This document shows, one piece after another, positions 19,301 through 44,316 of a stretch of 64,000 nucleotides of DNA. This DNA is from Blastomussa wellsi (Eukaryota; Cnidaria; Anthozoa; Scleractinia; Plerogyridae), in assembly GCA_947652115.1 (NCBI GenBank), contig OX393565.1:26897810-26961809 (forward strand), given 5' to 3'. The translations under genes and the position numbers were made by a program. Every line of letters begins with the position of its first letter. Position 1 is the first letter of the stretch. The notes beneath the pieces were generated by a model, which was not told the origin of the DNA, made no database searches, and was given only the letters and a program-made list of their open reading frames with translations.

Positions 19301-22300
19301 CAATAGCCTTATGCATACTTTGCACTTGTAAAATTTGTATTTTTTCTTACAGTCTACGACAGAATGCGAAAGACATGACGGACCACAATATGAGAGCGTA
19401 ACTGCCCCGGATAAAGGTACATGGTCGTGCTCATTTTGCCATGCATTTGTTTTTTTTATTAAAACTTCATTCCTCCTATGGTTGTTTCGTTGCTGTGAAA
19501 ACAAGCAAAAAAGAAAAACATGCGCACGAAAACGCGTGCTGTCAAGTTTTTTTTCATGTAGCTATCACAACAGATTCTATCCTTTATTGAATGGACTAAA
19601 TGCTACCTAAAAAAGATGTCCGGCTCATATTCCGTCGAGTTAACTTTTCTGACATGTGGTACAACATTAACCAGCTTTTGCCTAAATCCGCAGAAAGGAA
19701 AGCCGCCCCAAGCGCAAGGAGAGACGTGAGCAGTGCTCTGTCCTCACAAAACGGTACGACAACTGAAGAGGATAGAAAAGAACGAAAACGAAAATTGGAT
19801 GCTGTAGTAATTGAAGACGACACAAAGCAAACCGTGAGTTTGTTCAAAGCAATTTTTTCCAGACTTAATGTGACGTTCGAATTGGAAAGTTCCGCATAAT
19901 TAGTTGAACCATATTTTGTGTGTTGTGAATGTATGCATACATGTGTATGTACACAAATGTGACAAATTCCATTTAAATAAGCAAATTTTTTGTAAATTGT
20001 ACGCTTTAATTTCGAAATATTTCATATTCTCTTCGATTTAAATCAATCCTTTTCACACATACACACGTACACAAACACACAAGCGATATTAATGCACTGG
20101 GGAACCAGCTGTGCTCACCTCGCGATCAGTTAGCATCTTTTCACAAGAAAAGCAATACTCTCTATAACTATATCTCTCTTTTTGCCAGCACATGATACAC
20201 CCCTCTGTAACAGACCCCGTGGAATCTTTATCTTTAATGGTCTTCACTGGGTTTTCGGGAAAAAAGTCACCGGGTTGGCTAATTTCCCAACTGGTCCGCT
20301 CGTTTTCTGTTTTATTTTGCAAACAAAATACACTAGGTCATACGGCACAGTCACTGGGTAAAATCAAAATATTCATTGGGTACTTGGGAGGCTAAATTTC
20401 CGCTGGGTAGAGGAAAATAATCCACTGGGTAGGTTTTCAGTGGGTCTGTTACAAAGGGGTGTTATGATCCATCATTTGTTCCCAGCCAGCAATTACAACA
20501 TACAACAATCGCGTGGAAATGGCACTGAAACCGTTGCAATCCGCCCTTCTCAAAGAGACTCGCCCTCGTCTAGCAGTTTCTTCAGTTGTCCTTCCGAGTT
20601 TCAATAAGCCAGCGCAAAAGCAGTATTTTTTCAGTGACAACGCCATTAATAAACATACACGGAACCATTTTGCTCAGCCAGCAACATTTGCCCTGAGGAA
20701 AAGATAAAGTGAGGAACAGACTCGTTGGGTGCCCCTGAACAAAGGTCTTTAGAATTGCCAGCGCAATCCTCGGTTATATTAATATTTGTAGATACATTTG
20801 TTACATCGAAGGAATATGCAAGGCAAAGAAAATATTTTAAGTTGACTGGTAAGACTGTGTTCTTTATTAGCATTTGTTAGCCGATTCAATTCACCAATAA
20901 GCACAAAAAGCACGCGCGCTGGCGCGAGTACATTTGAAACAACAAGACTGCTTTCTTTTCAAAATAACGATAATTTTTAACAACATCGCGAATCCTAGCT
21001 AATCAAACGAGCGCGTTTTATTATCGTATGTATTTGAAATTAAAATATTTAAATTTAATTCTCTTTTAGCCCAAGCTTATGTGTGTCGATAAGCCAACTA
21101 CCCTGGAGAGCATTGAAAGAGAAGACAGGGTGAGCAAAGCTTTTTCTTTCCTTTAAAGTTAACAAGAAAGGCGTGTTTGTTTTTAGTCCACCTGACTGTG
21201 TTTTCATCTCAACGATTTTTCTATCGCGTTTACTCTTCTAAAACTTTACATTGCTTCGTTGACGAGAATTCTCCATGGTTATTTAATTTATTCTGACACA
21301 GGGATTTCGAGCGTATTTTACTGCCCCCCTTTTTCGGCTGCTTAAGTTTCAATTTCGCTCGGGGTTAGAAACATCGAGTAGCTGAATATGCGCGCTTAGA
21401 TATCTCTCGTTTTCCATGCACTGTCTTAACACAGGTCTCCCAAATTCACGATTCGAGAAATCGATCGATTGTTAATTATTTGTGTAAGTGCATAGACCTC
21501 TTTCATAAATGGCTGCCAATTTTCAATTCTTTTGTATTCATTTAAATTGGCCTAGACGTAGACGTAGAACAGCATTAGCACAAGAAAAACAAATTTGTAG
21601 CCTCTCGCCTTAGTCTTTCCCATTGTGTGTTTTAAAAAACAAGTGCCCGTGTCAGGATAAAACGGAAGCATATAATTTTCTTATTTTGGCAAGCAAAATA
21701 CTTGCACGAATTTGAATTCAAAATCTTTCGAATTTTTAATATATAAACTAATATATATATGCCTATTTGTATCATTCTCTAGCCGGTCACGGCATCAAGC
21801 TCTGCGAGCAATTCCAGAACATTGATGAGATACAGCCGTGAAAGCCTGGATCAGAGTGTAACAGGTAGACATTTAGCGTTCATTCTCAGCCTCTTCCTGC
21901 CCCCCCCCCCCCCCCCCCACCCACAGCCCAACCACAACGGGGACTCATGCCAAAACCTTTGGATGTTAAGAATTTCTTTTAGCTTGTAACTGTGATTTCT
22001 ACAATTTATAATAGACGTGAAATAAATTTTGTCAAGATAGTTTTGTGGCTCATGCAAGAAATTCTTATCAACAGGAGATGAAAGCATGCCACAGATCAAA
22101 CAGTGTTACTCTTTACTTGACCGCCGAGAAGATGACATGCTCTTTGTAAAAAGATCACAAAGGAAGTCCACATCAGTTGCTGTTGCCTTGACATCATCAG
22201 TAACTATGACAACCGCGCCATCCCAGGCTAAAGGGGACGTAGACCCTGGTTGTATTGTTTACATTTCAAAATCAGCGAATCAAACTGCCTCGCCCGTCAC

Positions 22301-23649
22301 TAATGTACATCACCGGGCTGGATATCTGTTGCCTGTTTATAAACCAGACACCAGAGAAGCGGCTTACGCCTTTTTGCCAGCTGGCGCCCAGCTTCCTCAT
22401 AGAGCGGGGGACAAAAAAGCGGGGTTGGAATCCCATCCGCAAAATCGCAAAAGTAACAGTTGTACGCCAGTTGCAAGTACAAACACACATTCTCACCCTC
22501 TTCCACATTCTACAACTGGTTTGCACGAAACGCACACTACAAGCCATCTGGACAAAGCAAAGCTTGTTCCGCACTCGCAACCACCGCCTTCGTTGTACCG
22601 AGACAACAACACGTCACACAATACAAGAGTACATTCTACAAGTTACGAACCAAGCAGCGTGACTATCACACCATCGAATCCGTCACGGACTGATTCAGCT
22701 CATTTCAATGGTGGCTTAGCAAGCGGAAACGGAAAGAACCACGCCGTTAATATCCAACATACACATACGCAACAACAGAAAGCAACTGCTTACACTAGAA
22801 CCTCGCAGACTTCAAGACAGGGTTTAACCGGCTCGCCCATGGCGCCAGATATCAAATCCTCCGTGGCGCCACCAGACAAAATTCACTACCCAGCCGTAAG
22901 TCGTACATCGGACATTATCACAAACCCAGCGGTCAGCACTCAGGAAGCCATATTCAACCCAATGTCCTTGTATGTTAGGGCTAGACTGGTACCCAGGGAG
23001 GTAGTGTCGGTGAATCACGGGGCGGAGCCCAGTCCCCCACTAGTGGAGTATATTAAAACTGATGCGATATGCGACAAGGAGCTGACAAAATGGGACGCGA
23101 AGAACGTAGCGGACTTTATTGCCGCAACGGACTGCAGGGATAAAGCGGAGCTGTTCTTGGAAGAGGTTTGTAGCTGCAAATCAAATCTTTCAGAGACTGG
23201 TGACAATGATGATGATGATAACGATTGTGATAAGATTCTTATCAGAGAGCTTAAAAAAATGAAACGTGCTTACAATAATTCTACTTTCGCGTGTTCAGTT
23301 CATTGGTACATAGGTCCATGTTCTCCAGATCACCTAGACAGGTCTCCTATCGTAGATTATTAACCAATCAGATCTCTGTCCAATACAACGCAAGTTATCA
23401 GATTCTTCCAACAGGTGCTCAAAGAGATGTTCAGACACGGGGTTATAATTAGTTGTTAGAATAACCTTGGAAGCGCATTTCTTCTTAAATCACTAACAAA
23501 ACATTTCCGCTTTTTTGCAGGAAATTGACGGTAAAGCTCTGCTTTCACTTTCCCCAGAGATCCTGATGAAAGGATTGAACTTGAAGCTTGGACCGGCCGT
23601 AAAACTCTATAATCACATCGCAAATTTGAGAACGGCTCTCTTACTATAA
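16315..23649 (+). CDS. SAM-domain protein, Polyhomeotic/L3MBTL-class SAM at C-terminus
   Basis: Seven exons with consistent phases and GT-AG borders: 16315..16938, 19353..19416, 19694..19833, 21070..21129, 21783..21864, 22075..23165 and 23521..23649, about 729 aa. The first listed exon begins at an acceptor (TACGAACAG, exon from 16271), so a non-coding or short coding exon lies upstream; the ATG at 16315 is the first in frame. The N-terminal part is basic and predicted helical (WDLRRQQRRLDRQKWVEERR), the middle is Ser/Thr/His-rich and low in structure, and the last two exons encode a SAM domain: LTKWDAKNVADFIAATDC, then EEIDGKALLSLSPEILMKGL and LKLGPAVKLYNHI. Such SAM domains polymerise in Polycomb-type chromatin proteins, so a nuclear regulatory role is an inference. 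I do not recognise the N-terminal region and give no gene symbol. Confidence 0.8.
17065..18459. other. first part of SAM-gene intron 1
   Basis: Intronic sequence with short unsupported ORFs (for example 17563-18033). No clear family similarity was seen. A missed small exon cannot be excluded. Confidence 0.35.
18464..18585. repeat. short direct repeats in SAM-gene intron
   Basis: ACATGAATATACCTCGTTCT with the following TTAATCCAT occurs twice, 49 bp apart. It is followed by two copies of GTTGGCGAAACGAC. Local duplication; function unknown. Confidence 0.65.
18780..19165. repeat. tandem repeat, about four copies of roughly 95 bp
   Basis: Each unit holds GGGACCAACACCAGTT, a short variable stretch, TACAGAGGTGCCTGGCTTAT, AGAGAGTTTAGATA and a tract with ACTGAAAAA. 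Copies diverge by substitutions, and the first is the most different. Units abut without unique spacers. It lies in the intron before exon 19353..19416. Confidence 0.8.
21901..21918 (+). repeat. C homopolymer, about 18 bases
   Basis: A run of about 18 C followed by ACCCACAGCCC, in the intron before the large 22075 exon. It could form i-motif/G-quadruplex structures and is prone to assembly length error. Confidence 0.7.
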
Positions 23650-23769
23650 TGCTGATTGTATTGTCAAGGCGGAAACATATTTTGCTCTTTGCATTTATAA
23701 TGATTATTTAATTTGCTTCAAGGAAATCGTTTGTGTATACAAGTGCGTGGAACGCATCACACATCTGAA

Positions 23770-23933
23770 GGTGGATTTCCACTGTCGCGTAATTTTTTAC
23801 GTGCGTTTACGTGCGTAAAAAAATTTAGAGACAATGTATGAACGGCTTGCGTAAACGTGTACGCAAGTTTTCCATACATCGTCTATAATTTTATTTACGC
23901 ACGTAAAAAATTACGCGACAGTGGAAATCCACC
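23770..23933. mobile_element. 164 bp foldback MITE with about 36 bp terminal repeats
   Basis: The left end GGTGGATTTCCACTGTCGCG with the following TAATTTTTTACGTGCG is matched by its inverse at the right end (CGCACGTAAAAAATTACGCG, then ACAGTGGAAATCCACC). The interior also has paired blocks (TGTATGAACGG and CCATACATCG). It lies 120 bp past the SAM-gene stop codon, so probably in its 3' UTR. No coding capacity. Confidence 0.85.
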
Positions 23934-24832
23934 ATAGGTCGTAGAGATCTGTACGTCTGTTTATTTTGTACATTTTATATTACTGATGATTCATGATAAT
24001 TATATATTGGTAATTAAATAATTGAGAGTGTTGATTAAAACTAGTTCTATATTTTTATATACCCTGCCAGAGGAATGGTGAAGGGTCAGTCCGAAATAAT
24101 CACCCATGTTCCCTGAATCAAAGTTAGTCGGTAGAACCTGATCGTAGGCAACATCATTATCTCTTTTTCAGAAAATAAAACTCTTTCTTTAAAATTAAAA
24201 CTTTTTCTTTGTCCCTGCATCCGTAAAATGAAACGAAAAATTCCCTTGACCACCCAGATCGCATGAATGGCAAATTGAATTAAAGAGCTGATCACTTGTC
24301 ATAGTAGCCGGAGAAAACAAGTCGTACAAAATGAGCTGAAATAACCAAAAGTGCAGAAAATACAGTTCAAGCTAATTCATAACCAACTACAACTCAAAAT
24401 GGCCGAGCGAAAATTGCGGATAAGGTGCGCGGAAAATTATGGAGCGCTCCGAGTTATCTATGTTAAGAAGTCAGTAAATAAGTATTAAAGCGAAAAGATT
24501 TATCGTTTACTTTCTACAAGATTGAATCTTTTCCCGTCGTGTGAATCAAGAGAAAATAAACCTGTCCTTCATCAACACGATATAGTATAAAGAGTGATAA
24601 GAGCACAGACAATTACCAAGAACGAAAATAGCGACGTCTATCACTTAGTCAAAACAACGTCATTACTTGCCTTTGTATGTAAGTCCCCTCTCTTGAACAA
24701 TGTTGTAGTAAATGCATTCATTGAAACTCAACAGTATTCGGAACATGAGTCCATTCTATTACCGAGGTTTACAATGTAGATGGGTATACTTTGTGTCAAG
24801 AATACAATTTTACGCCTCAGTACTAACTATAG
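23934..24832. other. spacer between SAM gene and SINE
   Basis: AT-rich with no supported gene. Small ORFs here lack any family similarity. Confidence 0.4.
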
Positions 24833-25135
24833 GCCGGGAGGCGCGATGGCCTAATGGTGAGTGCGCCGGACTCCGGATCGATTCCTGGCCGGGGCACCTT
24901 GTACTGCGTTGTGTTCTTGGCCGGGCAAGACACTTTACCCTCATAGTGCGTCTCTTCACCCAGGTAGGCAAATTTAATGGGATTATGCTGCGGCTAACCC
25001 TGCAATCGACTAGCATACCATCCAGGGAGGGAGTAGAAATATTCTTAGTCGCTTCATGGTACAGAAAATGGGATAAGCTCCGACCGAGGCCCGATGTACG
25101 CAACTAGGCTCGTATGCAGACTTTACCTTTTACCT
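24833..25135 (+). mobile_element. tRNA-derived SINE, near full length
   Basis: The head resembles a tRNA gene with A box TGGCCTAATGG (about 24847-24857) and B box GGATCGATTCC (about 24875-24885), the internal RNA polymerase III promoter. The body includes TGTGTTCTTGGCCGGGCAAG, CTTCACCCAGGTAGG and TAGTCGCTTCATGG, ending GCAGACTTTACC. Further copies at 30711, 33178, 42164, 47277, 51780 and 54192 define the family. It does not fold as a real tRNA. ORFs in it are artefacts. Confidence 0.85.
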
Positions 25136-25317
25136 TACAAACAATATGTAACGGTTATAATATGAGAAAATAACTGACCATTTGTTTTGGTAACGTCCAC
25201 GTAGAAAAGAATGCTCTTGTTTCCTATCATTTGGAGTTGTTCTTTGTTTGATCCATAAGCACAATCAATAAATGCTTTCACTCGTTCTTGTGAGGACTAT
25301 CGAATGACGTTTTATGA

Positions 25318-26556
25318 TCAGAGGACTTTCACACCCACGCCGCACATTGCAACGAGAGTTGAGAACCACGCAAAGTTGGAGCCAAACGTGACTTGGCCGG
25401 CTCGGAAGCCACAGTCCGTGTACTGTGCATATTGAATAAAGAGAGTGAGCTGTGCACGGCTATGGAATGGGTGCCCTGTGTCCCAGTCCTCATCAGATGT
25501 CATGTTTAGTTCCTTGAGCATTTGATTGCAGCGTGAAGTCACTGATGCAGCACAGTAACTTGGGTATACAAACACATACAGGTAAACTATACTCACAAGG
25601 GCATGTTGGTACAAATCATACCATTCGTTGGCATTTTTTTGAAAGAAATCAACCATCGCTGCTACGTAAATGACGGCTGTTATGGCCAACAGGAACCAAT
25701 GAACCGCAAACCAAGGCTTCAGAGAGTCGGAGGTGTGAAAAATCTGTTTACATAGGCGTTTATGAACACGTATGACGTCATCTAAGCTGGTGTTGGTAGC
25801 GTTTCGGATCTCCGCGTGGCATGATGTCACGCAATTTTTCATCGCGTTCGTCATCAGCGAAAATATCCAGCAACTTGTCAGTATGGTCCACCGTGGAATA
25901 ATGTCCAGGGAAAGGGATACATAATTAACGAAAGGCCCTGTGAACGTTAAGTTAAACCAAAGTACCTTTATCAAAAGACAGGAGCCAAAAATAAGCATAG
26001 TACAATTTAGCGTGACCCAGAGAGAACGCCCCGCTGCGGAGTAAGATTTGTCCAGTGTCACGCAATGAAGTGTTCTTCGCCTCAGGGTCCACATACACCA
26101 AAAGAATGCTACGTTGGACATAAGAACAGCGAAGCAGGAAAACAGAGATAAAAGGCTGGTCAGCTCGACTCCGTGTAAGAGGGCAGATAGGTTTGCTTTA
26201 CCTTTGTCCGATGAGTTTGAAGCGGAGACATTGACACACATCCAAGGATCGAGGGGCGTATCAAAATGGCCACAGACAAAGGCATAATAAACTGTTTCAA
26301 AGAGATAATATAGGTCTAGTAGTAAAATAGTCACTGCCATTATACCACGAAATCCTTTGCTAGGGTTCCAGAAGCCGATGGCATAAGCAGCTCCCTTTAA
26401 AAACAGACCGGAACAAAACAAATGCTTTGCTCTCTCGAAGAAATATCGGCATGGGTTTCTGGAAGTGATGCTTCGAGGCGAGGAGTCAATGACTTGTTTA
26501 TCGGAGGAGATTAAATCAGCAAATTCTTCGTTCATCCCTCTTTCTGCTCCCATCAT
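25318..26556 (-). CDS. gustatory-receptor-like 7TM protein
   Basis: Single exon, 412 aa, ATG at 26554-26556 and TGA at 25318-25320. About seven hydrophobic segments are visible (for example IMAVTILLLDLYYLFETVYY, LFSCFAVLMSNVAFFWCMW, WFAVHWFLLAITAVIYVAAM, YQHALVSIVYLYVFVYP). An intracellular stretch, NTSLDDVIRVHKRLCKQIF, has the L-x-x-I-x-x-x-H-x-x-L look of insect gustatory receptors and of cnidarian Grl proteins. There are N-glycosylation sites (NVSASNSS, NLS) in the region after the second helix. The usual C-terminal TYhhhhhQF signature is not present as such. A ligand-gated channel role is inferred only from the family. It could instead be an unrelated 7TM protein; the ORF itself is certain. 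Divergent from TTLL5. Confidence 0.65.
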   Translation of the reverse strand: MMGAERGMNEEFADLISSDKQVIDSSPRSITSRNPCRYFFERAKHLFCSGLFLKGAAYAIGFWNPSKGFRGIMAVTILLLDLYYLFETVYYAFVCGHFDTPLDPWMCVNVSASNSSDKGKANLSALLHGVELTSLLSLFSCFAVLMSNVAFFWCMWTLRRRTLHCVTLDKSYSAAGRSLWVTLNCTMLIFGSCLLIKVLWFNLTFTGPFVNYVSLSLDIIPRWTILTSCWIFSLMTNAMKNCVTSCHAEIRNATNTSLDDVIRVHKRLCKQIFHTSDSLKPWFAVHWFLLAITAVIYVAAMVDFFQKNANEWYDLYQHALVSIVYLYVFVYPSYCAASVTSRCNQMLKELNMTSDEDWDTGHPFHSRAQLTLFIQYAQYTDCGFRAGQVTFGSNFAWFSTLVAMCGVGVKVL

Positions 26557-27261
26557 AAAAAGACGTGTTAATTTCAACGTCCAATGTTGCACCTCCCCTC
26601 AATCGCGCTCACAGCAAGTCACGCGATCACGCAATAGATTTTCGTCCCATGAATCCTTGCCCGCCTGGATGGCAACGCGAAATATACATAAAATGGCGGA
26701 CACTTTGAACCGGTGGAAAACGGTCATCTTCAATTTTAGCGTGACTCTAACAGTTTCCTCGACACTAAATCATAGCTAACAACGTATGCAGATTGTGGAT
26801 TATCTGATCAAAAGTTGACCTTGACTGGTGACATGTTTTTCTGTTAATTGTTTTCAATTGTTTATTCAGTAATCTCCGGAATTTCTACCGCCGTTATATA
26901 CTGGATGTTTCAGTACTGGAGACAGTGGAGTAAGAAAGCTGATCATTACTCCGAAGGACTTGAAAAGAACTGTACCAGTTTGGATTGAGTGATATCATTA
27001 ATTTATTGGCTGATTTTTGAGTGTACGTTATCAACAGCTAAGCTGTTTTGCACACTCGAGGCACTCAAGTAGATCATCCTACAAGCATGAGCATTAAACG
27101 GCTGCGGATTTTGATGTATAAAAATCGTTTGACTGCCTCTGCGATGTTCTGAGTTTACTATTTCCAATAATTGCATTTAAGAAGCTCTGAAAGCCGGAAA
27201 ACAAGGTCCAAGGTTGACAACAGACTGTTATGATATTGAGTTTAATTGCCAGACTGAAATT
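26557..27261. promoter_or_regulatory. shared upstream region of receptor-like gene and TTLL5
   Basis: About 700 bp between two divergent start codons. It must contain both 5' UTRs and probably both promoters. It includes ATGGCGGAC near 26693, a common metazoan promoter-proximal context. No TATA box stands out. Inferred from gene layout only. Confidence 0.4.
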
Positions 27262-42552
<15,291 letters not shown>

Positions 42553-42775
42553 CAGCGGTGTTCCTCTCTCTACCCTACTGCTGTGTACATTGTTCGTTTT
42601 TATGTCGCCGCCCACAATTGCTTGTCAAGTCAAAAAGCATTCAGTTTAAACTGTAACGGAAGCCTAGCTAGGACAATGAAAAACTTATTTCGCCACTCTA
42701 TTTATTTTGTTCACACGGCAAATATTTTTGCACACGGAAGATATATTTTAGAATTATTGTGATTTTTTATGTCAA

Positions 42776-42781
42776 AATAAA
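42776..42781 (+). terminator. TTLL5 polyadenylation signal AATAAA
   Basis: A canonical AATAAA about 225 bp after the TTLL5 stop codon, with a T-rich stretch after it. Best candidate for the mRNA 3' end. Confidence 0.6.
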
Positions 42782-43095
42782 CATAATTAAACATTTTAAT
42801 CTGGAGTGTATTTGTTGGAACAGAAAATCAGCAGGTCGACAAGGTTACAAGGCAAATAACTGAGCAAAAACCGCAACAAACCCCTTTGTTATCCAACTCA
42901 AATTCAGTTTTCTATTAGACAAGAAAGTATCGCGATGCTCCAGGGCGAACAAAACTCATTGAAGGTAACCTCCACTCTTGCGTCAAGTTGACGTTGACTT
43001 GTTTGAAATAGTACCTAAATTTCAAATTTTGTCGTATAACCGAAAAATATTTAATAGCATTAAAAATGGAAAACATTATCGCTTTTTATATTCCC

Positions 43096-43217
43096 GCGCG
43101 CCGCCATTTTGGATTTGATGACGTGAGGTGGTTGCCCAATTACTTTACACAAAAGATGCTGTGCTTCATAACAACAGCGGCAACCACAACCGTCAAATCC
43201 AAAATGGCGTCGCGCGG
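43096..43217. repeat. foldback element with GCCATTTTGGATTTGA arms
   Basis: CCGCCATTTTGGATTTGATG, then AGGTGGTTGCC, is repeated inverted as GGCAACCACAACCGTCAAAT and CCAAAATGGCG. It lies between the convergent TTLL5 and KCTD3-like genes. Confidence 0.75.
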
Positions 43218-43436
43218 TTTAGTGGGCAGCGCTGGGTGATACACTTGGGCCAAGTGGAAGGGAAGAGTTTTCTCTTGTTTATCAAGACGACAATAAAAAT
43301 TTAATCCAAAATCTTTATTTCCACTCCTTAAATAAATTTACAATTTCTCTACGGGGAAACAAACCATTGTTAATTGTTTGCAAAATTAAATAACGAAGTA
43401 TCCCACGATCGAACTTATTTTGTCCAAAAACGTTTT

Positions 43437-43724
43437 TCATGACTCGCGTTTACAGTTGGAAATTAAGTCCAGGTTTTGGACGACTTCATGTACGCACCCG
43501 AAAAAGTTCCGGTATTTTAACCAAACGTAACTGAACTTATCAGTCAAAAATCGCGGTACATGTACCTTATACCACCACAGTATCCAGCTAAACATGTCTA
43601 ATTTTGACAGGAGTTCTTTTGGACTGTTTTTGAAAGCCATCCTCAGGAAACGAATATTGGGCCCATCTATGGCTTGCAACTCGGCTGCAAAGTCTATCGT
43701 TACCCCGTATAAATTAATTATCAT
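43437..43724 (-). CDS. unrecognised 95-codon ORF
   Basis: ATG at 43722-43724, stop at 43437-43439. The protein is aromatic-rich (LDMFSWILWWYKVHVPRFL, FSYVWLKYRNFFG) with no domain I know. It lies between convergent genes with no exon partners seen. It may be a remnant or chance; included because it is longer than neighbouring noise and reads plausibly. Confidence 0.2.
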   Translation of the reverse strand: MIINLYGVTIDFAAELQAIDGPNIRFLRMAFKNSPKELLSKLDMFSWILWWYKVHVPRFLTDKFSYVWLKYRNFFGCVHEVVQNLDLISNCKRES

Positions 43725-44316
43725 GATAATTTAAAATGTCTTCGACGTCTCTAACAAATTTTACTGACAATCTAACCCATATTAACGGTTCTGTGGGAAA
43801 TTCAAATTTGTAAAAGTAACCAAAAAACTGGGAAACTGGAAACTTCGTTTCCCTTCAGAAACGGTATGGTCTTACCCTACGAGTCCAATAGACCACATTC
43901 GAATTCTTGGTTTTGGACTGGAACTAGCTTGCAAGAGAGGCAAGCTAGTGCGGGGAATATCACTCAACACAGCTTTTTGTGTAGTTCTACTCCAATGTCG
44001 AGAATACATGACTTCATCATACATGTATACACTGGGTAAGAATCTCTTTTGGAAAAATAACGTTTTCACAATCAAGACTAAATTCCGGAGTTAAATTACA
44101 ACTTGAGGAACGAAGCGAGGACTCGAAAAAATGAGTGATAAAAAGCTTTTCTTCGCAAATCATGGGCAAATTGATTTTCTGCTAGCCCTGCTGTCCTGAA
44201 CAATATGCGGAATTTTCTAACTTTCTAAACCAGCGTGATTTGGTTGAAATATTTTGATATTTGTTGTTTTGGTGTTTAAATCCTGGTTCATCCTCCAGAT
44301 TTGGTACACTGCGACT

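Noticed and set aside
22255..22662. Alternate-frame ORFs on both strands over the large SAM-gene exon
   Set aside because: The main frame continues through with consistent splice phases; these are shadows of its Ser/Thr/His-rich sequence.
24847..24885. tRNA gene at the SINE head
   Set aside because: The A and B boxes are present but the cloverleaf does not close. The same head recurs attached to a common body, so it is a SINE.
24712..25107. 131-codon ORF and its antisense partner
   Set aside because: Both overlap the tRNA-derived SINE and owe their length to it.
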